64,000 bases of DNA from Psoroptes ovis (GCA_002943765.1 PQWQ01000005.1:2341501-2405500); one strand, 5' to 3'; positions 26,227 to 37,900 are shown, numbered from the stretch's first letter. The notes: generated by a model not told the origin, from the sequence alone. Numbers and translations: made by a program.

Positions 26227-26979
26227 ATAGTGGCCTTGTCGAAGCGAAAGTCAAAACCCAATCGTCAAATGGCCAAGTCAAAATGTTCAAATCAAAGGAA
26301 TGTCAAAGAAAGTCAATCATTAATTCACAATGTTCATCTTTACATCAAAAGTCGCATCAAAGAATCTCGTTGAATCGATTTCAATTAAATTCAAAATATG
26401 TCTTCAATTTCAAATGATGATCTGGACCAGACTGTTTTGATAATTTGAAAATGATTAAAGATTAAATTCAATGGGAATTACTTGAGTAGAATTGATCATT
26501 GATGATTTCAAGCACATATCAGCTACATTGTTCCAACCAAACGCTCCAATATCCTCAATATCGTAGTTGGGCTCAAAAATCTGATGATTGAGTCATCCAT
26601 CCATAAGGATTTCATAGGTTATTAATGTCGGTCATCATCCAAAAGTCACCACATGACCAGATTCAATAATTAATTGGACGAAAAACTTCGATGAAAAATG
26701 ATTCTGAAAAGAAGCAAAAACAATTAGTGAAATTTTGATAAAAATGACAACAACTTAATCAATAATGATGATTGAGCAAATATGTTCGCTCAAATCTTCG
26801 CTCAAGTGTTTGAGAATGAACTATGATCGATGCAGCACTTTTTAATCGATTAAATGAGTAGATTGTGATTAATTAAAGATGAAATTAATTAAAATTAATG
26901 ACAAAATTAAAATTAATTTTGATGAAAATCACTATTTATCATCAACGGCTGAATCGAATTTTGAACGGTTTTTTGCGCG
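26051..26979 (-). repeat. Right arm of palindrome, inner part
   Basis: Reverse complement of about 24120-25050, with scattered substitutions and small indels, e.g. around 26440-26460 versus 24640-24680. Ends at the GCGCG target of the copia element. Confidence 0.9.
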
Positions 26980-27114
26980 TGTTGAAATAAATAATTGGTG
27001 TACGTCCTTTGTGAATAGAACCCTTTAATCCCCGCCTTTTTCAAATTTCAAATTTTATGTATTCTAACGACTTTTAATAAAATATAACGATCATTCGTTT
27101 TACAACGGCTAACA
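26980..27114 (+). repeat. Copia 5' LTR
   Basis: 135 bp, TG...CA ends, internal AATAAA at 27076-27081 as a poly(A) signal. Identical to the 3' copy. Confidence 0.97.
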
Positions 27115-27264
27115 TGGTAGCAGAGCCTAAATTGACTGAAAATTAACGAATTTTTTGATTTTGTGATTGTGAATTAATTGATTTTAACTGATTGTCAATT
27201 AATTAAGTGAATAATTATAATTAAGATTGTTATTTAAGTTTGTTTAACAAATAATATCGACAAA

Positions 27265-30200
27265 ATGATTGAAATTGATACGATTATGATGCAGTCACAG
27301 AATGTTAAAATGTCAAAATTCAACGGTAAAAATTACAAATCTTGGTTATCAGACATGAAGCTGTGGTGTACGATTAATGGCAAAGCTGATTTACTTGAGG
27401 TAAATTTGTGTGATGCTAATGACTCGAATATAGAACAATTAAAATCATTGGCTGCTTTTATTACGTTCATGATTGATCCGGATTTACGTGATTTGGTCAA
27501 AGATACATCGATCCCTAATGAAATAATTGATTTGTTGGAAAGAAGATTTAATAAAATTAATCAAGCTAGAAGTGCCCGATTATTTTTCGAATTGAATGAT
27601 ATGAAAATGAATGTAAGTGATGATCCAAATATATTTTTGGCGAAATTTGATATCAAACGTCAAGAATTGTGTAATACCGGTACAATTATGGTCGAGGCTA
27701 TCTGGATTAGTATCTTGTTGCGAGCATTGCCAATCGAATATAATAAAATCAAAGAAGATATTTTTGATCAATTGGAAGTAAACGAACTCACATATGATAT
27801 TGCCAGAGATCTAATTGTTAGTAAATGTTTAAGACGACAAAGAGAAAAGAGTGTTCAAAAATCGAATGAAACTTGTCTTTGTGTTACCGATCGAAATATA
27901 AGAAAGAATCAATTGATTCCGAAATGTTATGATTGTGGCAAACTGGGACATGTTGCTGTTTGGTGCCCATTTAAACCTGACATGACATCAAATGATTTTC
28001 AAAAATGTAATAACAGAATTAAGTCGAGAAGATTTATCGAATGTGAAACTAGTAATAATATCAATAATAGTAATAACGACAACGTTAATAATGAGTCAAA
28101 GGTTGAAAATGAAATGAAAAAAGACTTGGTTCTTACTGTGGTAGACAAAGTTGATGAAATGGATAATAATTATGAATCGAAATTTGCGTTGATTGCAACG
28201 AATAAAGAGAAATCAATGTTGTGGCATAAAAGATTAGGTCATCCAGGTAGTGAAAAATTGTCAAGAATTTTCTCAACATCTGTACCATTAATCAATTGTT
28301 CTGAATGTAAAATGTCAAAATGTGTTCGTAAATCACATCCATCACGGTTTGAAAAATTTCATTTTATGCAAAGAATAAGTGCAGATGTAATTGGACCATT
28401 GAAAGAATCGATATCTGGTTGTGTTTATGTATTGAATCTGGTGGAACATCATTCGTCGTATGGTATGGTGTATCCAATGAAGACTAAGAGTGAAGCGGTT
28501 AAGTACGTGATCGAATTCATTGATTTTTGTGAAAATCAAACTGGGCGTAAATTGAAAGAATTTCTTTCTGACAATGGGTCAGAATTTGTTAATCAGCAAC
28601 TGCAGTATCATCTGAAGAAGAAAGGAATTTTGTTCTGTACCACAACGCCACATACATCGGCACAAAATGGTAAAATCGAAAGAAGAAACAGAACCATCAT
28701 TGATTGTGCCAGAACCATGATCAACAACGCAAAGATGCCTGAAGAATATTGGCCAACAGCAGTAAGAACAGCAAATTATCTGATTAACAGATGGCCAACG
28801 AAATCAAATATAGTCCCGTACGAGAAATTCTTCAGAGGTAGTGTTAAGTATGGACATCTAAAAGTGTTTGGATGTCTAGCTTATTACAGAATGAATGATA
28901 CAATGATCGCATCCAAATTTAATCAGCGAGGACAGAAATGTGTTTTTGTTGGTTATACCGAAACAACCAAAAATTATTGGTTATTAGATCCAAAAACCAA
29001 TAAAACATTCAAGGCATGCGATGTAGATTTTGATGAAAATATTATGGGATTCCCGGCGATTATGAATGAAAAGAAAGAAACTGGTATCATGAATGAAGCA
29101 AGAGTAATGAATGTAGAAACGAATGTACCAGTACCAAAGAATTATGAACAAGCTATGAAATCGAATGATAATGATAAGTGGCAACTGGCGATGGATAAAG
29201 AGATGAATGAGCTGACCCAGAAGGGTGTTTATAAAGTTGTGGGTCAGCTTCCTTTATCCGGAATGAAACCATTAACAACCAAATGGGTGTACGCCAGAAA
29301 ATCAGATGGAAGATATAAAGCTAGGTGTGTTGTACGAGGTTTTGAACAATATAATAGTGGAAACACATTTGCACCTACGCTAAGAATGTCGACGCTTTTG
29401 ACCACCTTAACGTACGCGTTGACTAGAAAGATGAAGATCAGACAATTTGATATATCAACAGCGTTTCTAAACTCAAGATTAGAAAGTGAAATTTATGTTG
29501 TACCGCCGAAAGGTGTTACGGATAAATTTTGGAAGTTGGAGAAGGCGCTGTATGGTTTGAAAGAAGCACCACGAAGATGGTATGAAACGCTTAGTAATTT
29601 TCTGATTGAATGTTGTAAGCTGAAACAATCGTTGGTTGATAAATGCTTATTCTTCTCAGAAAATATGATTGTGGTGATTTATGTCGACGATATAATAATT
29701 GCGTATGATGGTAGTGTTGTGATCGATCGGGTAATGAATGAATTTGAGCGAAGATTTGACATCCATGATTTTGGTGAGTGTGGTATTTATCTTGGATTGA
29801 AAATCGATTGTAAGGAAGATATGATAACTATCGATCAAGAAAATTATATCGAAGACATCTTGGAAAGATTCAAAATGGAAGGGTGCAATTCAACGAATGT
29901 ACCTATGGACTGTTTTGAAGATTATTCGGTTGGCCCAATAAACAAAGATTTGCCGGTTAGAGAGTTATTGGGTTGTTTAAATTATGTAGCCACACACACG
30001 AGACCTGATATCTCTGTGTGTATATCGCATCTAACATCGTATGCAGATAAACCGACCGATGCATTAATGATGGCATGCAAAAGGGTCGTAAGGTACTTGG
30101 CTGGTACTAAGGATATGAAATTGATTATTACACCAGTCAAGGAATGGAAAATCAATGCTTGGACTGACGCAAGTTTTAGGTCAGATCCAAAAGGAGGATC

Positions 30201-30609
30201 AGTTAGTGGTTCGATTGTGCAATTAGGAGAGTCACCAGTTTTGTGGTCATCAAAGAAACAATTAAGGATGCCGCATTCATCATGCGAGGCAGAACTAAAT
30301 GCTGCTCTGTCCACCTGGCGACTGGCAAGACCGATCCAGCAATTATTGTTAGAATTGAAAATCAACGCTGACTTGAAATTAATGATTGACAGTAGAGCAG
30401 CGAAAGCCATTTTAGACAATAATGAGTTCAAACAATCCGGCTATTTTGAGTACGATAAGAAATTATTAGTACAAGAATTTAGCGAAGAAAATAATGAAAT
30501 AATCAAGGTACCATCGGCTGAACAACTTGCTGATATGTTGACAAAGCCTTTAGGCAAAATAAAAATTGAGAATTTTCGTGGACGTACGCCAATTAGAAGG
30601 GTGTGTTGA
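27265..30609 (+). CDS. Copia Gag-Pol polyprotein lacking protease
   Basis: 1114 residues, one frame. Order: copia-type Gag (residues 1-210), zinc knuckle CYDCGKLGHVAVWC (about 221-234), a low-complexity Asn/Lys linker, gag-pre-integrase HHCC module (WHKRLGH...CSECKMSKC, about 316-350), integrase core with D (ISADVIGP), D (LSDNGSEF) and E (NGKIERRN), reverse transcriptase with the YVDD catalytic box (VIYVDDIIIA), and RNase H (WTDASF, SSCEAEL, IDSRAA). The usual aspartic protease DS/TGA motif between knuckle and integrase is absent and the polyprotein is shorter than the roughly 1400 residues typical of copia. The start ATG has an ACAAAATG context; the stop codon is formed by the first bases of the 3' LTR. 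The rest of the enzyme set keeps its catalytic residues. Confidence 0.95.
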   Translation: MIEIDTIMMQSQNVKMSKFNGKNYKSWLSDMKLWCTINGKADLLEVNLCDANDSNIEQLKSLAAFITFMIDPDLRDLVKDTSIPNEIIDLLERRFNKINQARSARLFFELNDMKMNVSDDPNIFLAKFDIKRQELCNTGTIMVEAIWISILLRALPIEYNKIKEDIFDQLEVNELTYDIARDLIVSKCLRRQREKSVQKSNETCLCVTDRNIRKNQLIPKCYDCGKLGHVAVWCPFKPDMTSNDFQKCNNRIKSRRFIECETSNNINNSNNDNVNNESKVENEMKKDLVLTVVDKVDEMDNNYESKFALIATNKEKSMLWHKRLGHPGSEKLSRIFSTSVPLINCSECKMSKCVRKSHPSRFEKFHFMQRISADVIGPLKESISGCVYVLNLVEHHSSYGMVYPMKTKSEAVKYVIEFIDFCENQTGRKLKEFLSDNGSEFVNQQLQYHLKKKGILFCTTTPHTSAQNGKIERRNRTIIDCARTMINNAKMPEEYWPTAVRTANYLINRWPTKSNIVPYEKFFRGSVKYGHLKVFGCLAYYRMNDTMIASKFNQRGQKCVFVGYTETTKNYWLLDPKTNKTFKACDVDFDENIMGFPAIMNEKKETGIMNEARVMNVETNVPVPKNYEQAMKSNDNDKWQLAMDKEMNELTQKGVYKVVGQLPLSGMKPLTTKWVYARKSDGRYKARCVVRGFEQYNSGNTFAPTLRMSTLLTTLTYALTRKMKIRQFDISTAFLNSRLESEIYVVPPKGVTDKFWKLEKALYGLKEAPRRWYETLSNFLIECCKLKQSLVDKCLFFSENMIVVIYVDDIIIAYDGSVVIDRVMNEFERRFDIHDFGECGIYLGLKIDCKEDMITIDQENYIEDILERFKMEGCNSTNVPMDCFEDYSVGPINKDLPVRELLGCLNYVATHTRPDISVCISHLTSYADKPTDALMMACKRVVRYLAGTKDMKLIITPVKEWKINAWTDASFRSDPKGGSVSGSIVQLGESPVLWSSKKQLRMPHSSCEAELNAALSTWRLARPIQQLLLELKINADLKLMIDSRAAKAILDNNEFKQSGYFEYDKKLLVQEFSEENNEIIKVPSAEQLADMLTKPLGKIKIENFRGRTPIRRVC

Positions 30610-30738
30610 AATAAATAATTGGTGTACGTCCTTTGTGAATAGAACCCTTTAATCCCCGCCTTTTTCAAATTTCAAATTTTATGTATTCTAACGACTTTTA
30701 ATAAAATATAACGATCATTCGTTTTACAACGGCTAACA
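30604..30738 (+). repeat. Copia 3' LTR
   Basis: Identical in all 135 bases to the 5' LTR; supplies the TGA stop of the polyprotein; followed by the GCGCG duplication. Confidence 0.97.
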
Positions 30739-30743
30739 GCGCG

Positions 30744-32013
30744 TTCGTCCTCTATGAACAATCTCGAGAATTTTCAAAAATTTGAATTTTCAAAAATTCA
30801 AATTATTTTTTTAAAAATATATGCAAAATAATAAATCTTGGATTAATTAAATTTAATCCCTGATATCAATTGGATAATTTATTGGATTATAATTATTATC
30901 ATATATTTATTATTGAATTATAATTATAATAATGATGATGATAAATGAAAACATTTCCAATGCTTTTATAAGAAATTAAAAGATTAATTCCAAATTGTGA
31001 ACTTGATTGAAATGTACCTATGAATGATGATTATGAACATGGTCGTGGTCAGTGTGGTTAACATCATAAATAAATCATCATGAATGAATATATAATTCAC
31101 AATTAAAACAATAAACATAACTCATCGTAATGTATTTGTATTGATGATATTCAACAATTATACGAATGGTCAAATAGAATGACCTTTAGAAAACAACATA
31201 GACCAAAAAAATTTTGTTTTTGAAATTTTATTCTGTTTAAATGATTCAGTAGATGGTCAAAGATCAATCAATACAGATCTAAGAAAACATTGCAATGTCC
31301 AATCACAGAATTCATGAAAATATCAAACAAAATCAAATTTCATTGATCATATCATCATTAAAATATTTGTATCATCAATCAAGTATCATCCAACGATCCT
31401 TAGGTATCAAAACATAGTCCATTGATCCCAATCATCATTATTATTATTCTTTCAACAAGTTATTTGAATGAAATTTTTTATTAGTGTGATTAATGTAAAT
31501 TAATTATTCATTGTTTGAATTGAAAATTATTGATCTCATTATCGATAACCAGAATGACTCTTATCATTAATATGATTAGCGAAATGATTAATCAGAACAA
31601 TAATCAAATTAAATGACAATATGAATTCAATTATCCAACTTGCTAGTCTTTTTTGAATTCAAATTCGGTTTGAATTCAAATTTAAATTCAATATTTATTT
31701 GGCTTCAAATTATCTAATCAGATGATTAAATAAATTAAATAATTATTAATTAGTTTAATCGAAATTAATTTGAAAATTATTAATTTTTTAAAATTCAAAA
31801 ATTTAACTGAATTGGGTTATCCTCAATAAGTAAAAATAGTGCTTTTTGAATTTTGCCCCCCCCATTTTGGGGAAAAAATGCTCAAATTTTTTTCGCGCGA
31901 ACGAATTTTCAAAAATTTCAATTTGTTGACGCCTCATTTTGTGGTAGGACCAATGAAAAAAAAATTTGCTTATGCTTCTCCAACACGTTAGTCCAACCTT
32001 AATCGGTTGGGTG
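30744..32013 (-). repeat. Right arm of palindrome, outer part
   Basis: Reverse complement of 22723 to about 24120, almost without substitutions in the parts compared (one A/G difference near 31000 versus 23733), except for a ~125-bp absence near 30930 relative to the left arm. Confidence 0.92.
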
Positions 32014-32861
32014 CAGCAAGAAAATCTATCGAAATGCATATAAATAGATTGATTTAATTCATTCCAAATGATTGTAATTATTAGTTTTATTACATCTATT
32101 GTTTATTGTTAAATGTTAAAGTTTCTTATTTAGTTTTGGTGATGAGTTAATCAATAGATTCTATCAGTTTGAAGAAATTAATCCGTTTCAATTGCGTTCA
32201 TATCGCGATAAAGTTGCTTTGTCTTGCTTACATTTATCTTGTCCCTTTACAATGACTCAATGCAAATCAAGCTTCCTATGTTTATTGAATTAACCAATAT
32301 AACTAAACTTCGTTTAGTTATATCAAACATCATTAACATGGAGAATTTTTTGGTTTTTAATCCAAAAAAAAAAAATTGTTTTGACTAACATTTTTGTTTT
32401 GAACAAATATCAATAATACATTCAACAATTTAAAGATTGATCTTCGATTTATTCAGTTAAATCATTAAATTAATCATCGAATAATCATATTTATGCAAAC
32501 TAATCATGAAAAACAAAATTTCAGTCAAAACAAAATAATTTCATGTTTATGCAAAACATAAAATTCCTATCATGCTAATGATGCTCACAATCATTACTTT
32601 ACGATTATTTAGAATCAACACTTAGTAACAACATTGTGGTTTTAATAGATACAAATCAAATTATTCATTTAGATAGCAATCATTATGTCAATAATTATTA
32701 AGTTGAAATGTAATTTTGAAAAAAAATTGGTTAATGATTGCGAATCGTCGACATTATGCTGTGGATGCCAAACATATCAAAACATCATAAACATGTCATG
32801 TATAAACATCATGATCAATGATGTTATTGCAAAATATCTCGAATAATCGAGATTACTCATT
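32014..32861. other. Non-coding spacer
   Basis: AT-rich DNA with no gene. The only structure is a 12-bp inverted repeat with a 3-base loop at 32297-32323 (ATATAACTAAAC and mirror). Confidence 0.6.
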
Positions 32862-33071
32862 TGTCATGACAACCGATAGAATTTATTGAATTCCTAATAC
32901 GGTAAAAAAACTTCACATTCAATTCATAAACATAAACAACAAACCTAACCTTTTTCGTTGAAAATTGTATAAAATGATTTTCGAAATTTTAATAAAATTG
33001 TTTCATTTTCAATAGACAAGAAACGTGTTAAAGTTGTTGCGTAAAATAAAATAAATTTGTTTTTACTAACA
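32862..33071 (+). repeat. Putative 5' LTR of relic element A
   Basis: About 210 bp from TGTCATGAC to ACTAACA, directly followed by AGCCAGCAAGAT, the motif that also follows the LTRs of elements B and C. Its start TGTCATGA matches the first eight bases of the element C LTR. No 3' copy found, so the LTR call rests on these matches. Confidence 0.5.
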
Positions 33072-33799
33072 AGCCAGCAAGATAGAACTTAGTGCACTAG
33101 AAGCCATTACGTTCAATCTAAAGATTATTTCATCAGCCAGTATCGGTGAAACAACGCTAGAACAATAAGCTCCAGGCACAGCACAGTGTCGTCACAGCAA
33201 GACAACAATAAAGAAAGATTCTGAATTGCGACCAATCATATAAAAAAATTATTTTTTGTAAGTAAAAAGAAACATAGTAATGAAAATTTTCGTCTAAAAA
33301 GAATCGTCTACAAATCAGAAAAACGATAACTGAGTCCAAATTTGGTGTCAACTAGAGAGAGAGAGATCCGCATGAGAATTGCGAATGAGATCAGCAAGAA
33401 GAATCATGGCTCAACTACTGTTACTTTTGCAATGATTCAGATCTCATCGATCAGCGGATTGAGGCAGATGGAGAAGCAACCGAGTGTATGTTGCTCTCAA
33501 ATTAATATTATGGTTCAGGTGCCATAGAACCTGGACATTTTATGCAATGCATTCAAAGCTGAATCGAAACGGCGATTTGGAAATCATACGACTCTAAAGT
33601 ATGAAAATGATATAATCAATAAAAATTTATTTACTTCATTTGAACGTTATGAGTCCAGTAATAAGGAGCTCGATGTCTTATTGAAAGACATAGATCAAAT
33701 CAAGTACCAATCAAATCAAATTCAGGAAAACTACAGAAAACTACATATTGAACGATGAACTGGTGGCAATTTATAATTAATAACGAAGATAAATTATCC
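33072..33799 (+). pseudogene. Relic element A: decayed gag-like region, split by a LINE
   Basis: Begins with the AGCCAGCAAGAT motif. Most of it has no open frame, but 33597-33799 matches 39901-40103 of relic B with equal length and few changes, and encodes the same coiled-coil stretch (SSNKELDVLLKDIDQIKYQ region) ending in a stop. The match is interrupted at 33799 by the LINE and resumes at 38600-38666. Related to the gag-like elements B and C; too decayed for firm family assignment. Confidence 0.6.
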
Positions 33800-33935
33800 T
33801 TAAATAAATGATAAATTACATCGAACAACATTTGAATCAACGTTTAAATCAAATTTCGATCCACAAAAAATCATCGTATATTCCATATCGGATATGCTCA
33901 AAGCTTATATATGAAGATTATATGATATTGATAAA

Positions 33936-34976
33936 ATGACAACCGATTTTCAAAAAAAATGTTTATTAGCCCGAGAATGGGTTGAATTTCTTGATAAATT
34001 AACAAATTTGCATGGCAATACTGGTATTTCAAATTATCGTAAAGATTTGGCTAATTGTGCAACGTTTATCAATGAATTGGTATTTTCAGCTAAAGCTGAA
34101 ATTGAATTGATGAAACAAGACAAATGTAAAGCTAGCCCATCTGAATCTTACGCACAAATTGCAAACAATATTATTGATAAATCTAAAACAGATAAGAAAG
34201 CAGAACATTTTTGTATTATTGAACCAGATGAAAATAATCATATCGTTGATTCCAACCAAACAATTTCTTGCTTAAAAGCTATTGTATCGAATAAAAAACT
34301 TGCAGAATGTGGAATCAAAGTTAAAAAACCTATTCCAATTAGAAATAAAAAAGCTATTATCAAATGTGAATCAAAAACTGATTGTTTAAATCTTACAAAA
34401 TTGATTAATGAGTCAAAGTGTGGTATTAAGGCAAAAACACCAGAAAAGAAAAATCCTCGCATTCAAATTCTTGGTATTGAGAAAGATATTGTTGATTCTG
34501 ATATTGTAAATTTTATTACTGCGCAAAATGATGAGATAAAGGAATTGTTGAATCGTGAAGATCAAGGCATGAAATTAGTTTTCTCTAAAGCTGATCGTGT
34601 TGGAACAAAATTTGTTATTCTAGAAGTTTCGCCGCAATTGTGGCAATTATGTACCAAACTTGGAAGAATTTTCATTGGTTATAATTGTTGTGTTGTCAAA
34701 AATAAAATATCGATCAGGCATTGTAATAAATGTTTAAGATTCGGTCATATTGAAAGATTTTGTTCAAATCAACCAGTTTGTGTCAAGTGCTTTCTTAATC
34801 ATCCTACAAATCAATGTGATAAAACTAATATCAAACCATCTTGTTATAATTGCACATGGTGGAATAATAATAAACAAAAACAAGTCAACGTTGAACATTC
34901 TACTTTTGATAGAAAATGCCCACAATACATTGCTACCGTAGAAAAATCATCAAAATACATTGACTATGGATATTAA
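33936..34976 (+). CDS. LINE ORF1, Gag-like nucleic-acid-binding protein
   Basis: 346 residues. Likely binds the LINE RNA to form the retrotransposition particle. The N-terminal half is Lys-rich and helical; an RRM-like middle (IQILGIEKDIVDSDIV, about 172-187) is followed by Cys/His knuckles CNKCLRFGHIERFC, then CVKCFLNHPTNQC and a further CYNC...C cluster, the usual array in I/Jockey-type ORF1 proteins. The start ATG sits in ATAAAATG, 136 bp into the element. The stop TAA (34974-34976) lies beyond the ATG of ORF2, so the two overlap by 11 nt in different frames. Intact, no internal break. Confidence 0.9.
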   Translation: MTTDFQKKCLLAREWVEFLDKLTNLHGNTGISNYRKDLANCATFINELVFSAKAEIELMKQDKCKASPSESYAQIANNIIDKSKTDKKAEHFCIIEPDENNHIVDSNQTISCLKAIVSNKKLAECGIKVKKPIPIRNKKAIIKCESKTDCLNLTKLINESKCGIKAKTPEKKNPRIQILGIEKDIVDSDIVNFITAQNDEIKELLNREDQGMKLVFSKADRVGTKFVILEVSPQLWQLCTKLGRIFIGYNCCVVKNKISIRHCNKCLRFGHIERFCSNQPVCVKCFLNHPTNQCDKTNIKPSCYNCTWWNNNKQKQVNVEHSTFDRKCPQYIATVEKSSKYIDYGY

Positions 34977-37900
34977 TGAATCAGTCAGGAAAATTTCATT
35001 AAAGGTATTACAGCAGAATGTTCAGCGTAGTGTTGCATCTTCACAAAATTTAATTTTGAATGCCAATACTGTCCAATCAACAATTTTTTGTATTCAAGAG
35101 CCAAATTATTCAGATGGTAAAGTTAATGGTTTTGATGGTTACAATGTTGTTCATCATTTGATATCACCAAAAAGTGCAATTATTTATAAAAATATTGATT
35201 TAATTGTTCTACGAAAGTATTTATCATCTAACTGTGTTTGCGTAATGATAAATTGTTCTATTCCAATTATACTTTGTTCTGTTTATTTCTCATTCAATGA
35301 TGGTAATGATCAGTTTACTCAAGATTTATCAGTATTAGAAAATATTATAAATGATTATATAACATATCCTATTGTTATATCAGGAGATTTTAATGCTCAT
35401 CATATGGTATGGGGCAGTGAATATAACAATTATCGTGGTGAACTTGTCATAGATTTGATAACCAGAAATAATATGATTATAATGAATGATTGAGCACCAA
35501 CGTTTATTAATTTACGAAATCAAATTAGTCATATTGATTTGACATGTGTAAATAATATTGCCAATTCAATAACTAAGAATTGGGCAGTTTTGAATCTTGA
35601 ATCAGCATCTGATCATCGATTGATTTCATTTGACCTCACGACAACTGCGATATTTTCACCTGAATCAATAACACGAATATTTGTTACAAAAAATATAAAT
35701 TGGTCTCAATTCATTAATGATATCAAAAAATGGATCCCTTCTATTAAAAGAAAAATTGAATGTTCTTTTGATATTGTTCAAATGGATAATACAATAACAT
35801 GCTTGATGAATAATTTGAAAGAATCATGTAAAAAATTTTTGCCAAGAATAACAACTAAATCTCATTCATTTATGCCACTTGAATTAAGAAATTTGCATAA
35901 GATTTTAAACAATTTACGACGACGATTCCAGCGACAAAAATGTCAAAATGCACGAGATGCTTGGCATGTACGATATATTGAATGTTTGAAACAATATAAA
36001 TTCAAACTACTAGAATATAGAAAGAAAATGTGTCGTGAATTTTTCACTAAGCAAAATGGCAATACTATCTGGAAACAAGTTTATAAATATTGTAAACCTT
36101 CATCATTAAATAAAGAATTGACCACAATAGTTGATGATTCTGGCCAATGGACAACTAATGTACGTGAAACAGCTGACTTATTATTGAATAAATTTTTCCC
36201 AGAATCTACTGATATTTCATCAGATGAAGAAATTGAAAATTGTGATTCATTTGAAATTGTCAACGATCCTCCTTTCACCTTGAATGAAGTTGATCATGCT
36301 ATTAATTCTGAATCTGACTCAAAAGCACCTGGAGAAGATGGTATTTCAGCAAATATTATTAAGACAGTTCATAAAACATTTCCAGATTTATTTGCTGGTA
36401 TTTTTAATCAATGCTTTAATCTTGGACTTTTTCCAACTTGTTGGAAAGTATCAATAGTAAAAATTATACCGAAATCATCAAGTGTTAACAATTATAAAAA
36501 TTATCGGCCCATTTCTCTTTTAGCAGTTCTTGGGAAAATTTATGAATCTCTTTTGACCAAAAGACTAGCTCATTTTATTTATTCACATAAATTATTGTCT
36601 TCATCACAATTTGGTTTTGTTCCACAAAAATCTTCTGTTGATGCATTGATGTGTATAGTTGAAAAAATGAAATGTACACTAAATGAAAAAAGATTTGGCA
36701 TATTTGTTTCTTTGGACATATCAGCAGCTTTTGATTCTGTTTGTTTCCATCTGATCAGGAAGAAACTAAGAAAAATTAATATTCCATTCAATTTATATAA
36801 TTCATTTGCTGATTATTTGAAAAATCGTAGGGCTAAACTACCTATTCAAAATTATTGTGCAAGCAAATCTTTGACCCGTGGCTGCCCACAAGGAGGCAAG
36901 TCATCTCCATTACTATGGAATGTATTTGTCAATGATATTTTCGATATATTTTTGCCTAATGGTTGTCATCTTCAAGCATTTGCTGATGATTTCATTTTGT
37001 ATTGTGATCATCGTGATTTGGAAATTTGTGCTGCTCGTATATCTATCGCATTAAATATGATAAACACATGGGCAATAGAAAATTGTCTTTCATTCAATCA
37101 ATCAAAGACGATTGCAATGTTGGTGACTCGTCGTCGTAAAGTCGTAATGCCTAATATTTACTTCAAAAACTCGTTGATTCCATTTGTAAAGAAATTAAAA
37201 TATCTAGGGGTAGTTTTGGATTCAAAACTTGCTTGGAATGATCACATGAAATATATCAAATCAAAAGCATTTTCTATTTATAATTTATTGAAGAAAAAGT
37301 TTGGCTCTAATTGGGGGTTGAATTATGAAATTTTACGTTTAATTTATTTGAATGCAATCGAACCAATACTTACGTATGCATGCCCGGTTTGGCATTATTC
37401 AATGGAGAAAAATATTTGCAAATCTGTTCTCATGTTTACACAAAGAACTTTTGTTCTTTCGATGATTAAAGGATATCGTACGATTTCTACGCAAGCTGCA
37501 TTGGTAATTGCGAATATTGTTCCGATTAATATTAGAATCACTTATCTATCAAACTTATATCGGATCAAGCATTCGCTTTATGTACAGAATATATCTGATT
37601 ATTCATTTCAACTGCCAATATCATGTGATGAATATTTTCATCCATCTACAGATTTCAATTACATTGTTGATAACTGTGATTTAGATCATGATTTTCATAT
37701 TTATACGGATGGTTCGAAAATCAATGGGCATGTTGGATGTGCTGCTGTTATATTCTTACCGAATTCAAACAATGTTGTTGATATATTAAAATTTCGGTTA
37801 AATGATTATTGTTCAGTATATCAAGCCGAACTTTTCGCCATATGGAAGGCGTTGGAATGGATAAAAATGAAAAATTGTTCTGCTAAAATATTCACCGATT

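Larger units (their letters stand above)
26980..30738 (+). mobile_element. Ty1/copia LTR retrotransposon, young insertion
   Basis: A 3759-bp element with identical 135-bp LTRs (TGTTGAAATA...GGCTAACA) and a 5-bp target duplication GCGCG at 26975-26979 and 30739-30743. The primer-binding site TGGTAGCAGAGC starts immediately after the 5' LTR at 27115 and resembles the copia-type TGGTATCAGAGC site. A purine tract (AGAAGGG) precedes the 3' LTR. Removing the element and one GCGCG restores exact complementarity with the palindrome's left arm, so it inserted after the palindrome formed. One long ORF is intact, but it lacks a protease region. Confidence 0.97.
22723..32013. mobile_element. Giant palindrome / foldback-like element with nested copia insertion
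   Basis: The sequence from CACCCAACCGATTAAGG at 22723 is repeated in reverse complement ending at 32013. Left arm 22723-25050 (2328 bp); right arm 26051-26979 plus 30744-32013 (about 2.2 kb once the copia element and its duplicated target are removed); centre 25051-26050. Outer arms are nearly identical base for base, while the inner arms differ by scattered substitutions and the right arm lacks about 125 bp present at about 23804-23938. Each tip begins with a small hairpin (CCAACC-GATTAA-GGTTGG). I see no target-site duplication flanking the tips and no transposase. It may be a foldback or long-terminal-inverted-repeat transposon, or an inverted segmental duplication. Confidence 0.85.

Noticed and set aside
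22723..32013. Palindrome as a pure assembly artefact
   Set aside because: The arms differ by substitutions, a ~125-bp indel and a one-sided copia insertion with its own target duplication, which an artificial mirror would not show. Long-read support would still be decisive.
22723..32013. Maverick/Polinton or MULE identity for the palindrome
   Set aside because: No polymerase, integrase, capsid or transposase frame in arms or centre and no 6-9 bp target duplication at the tips.
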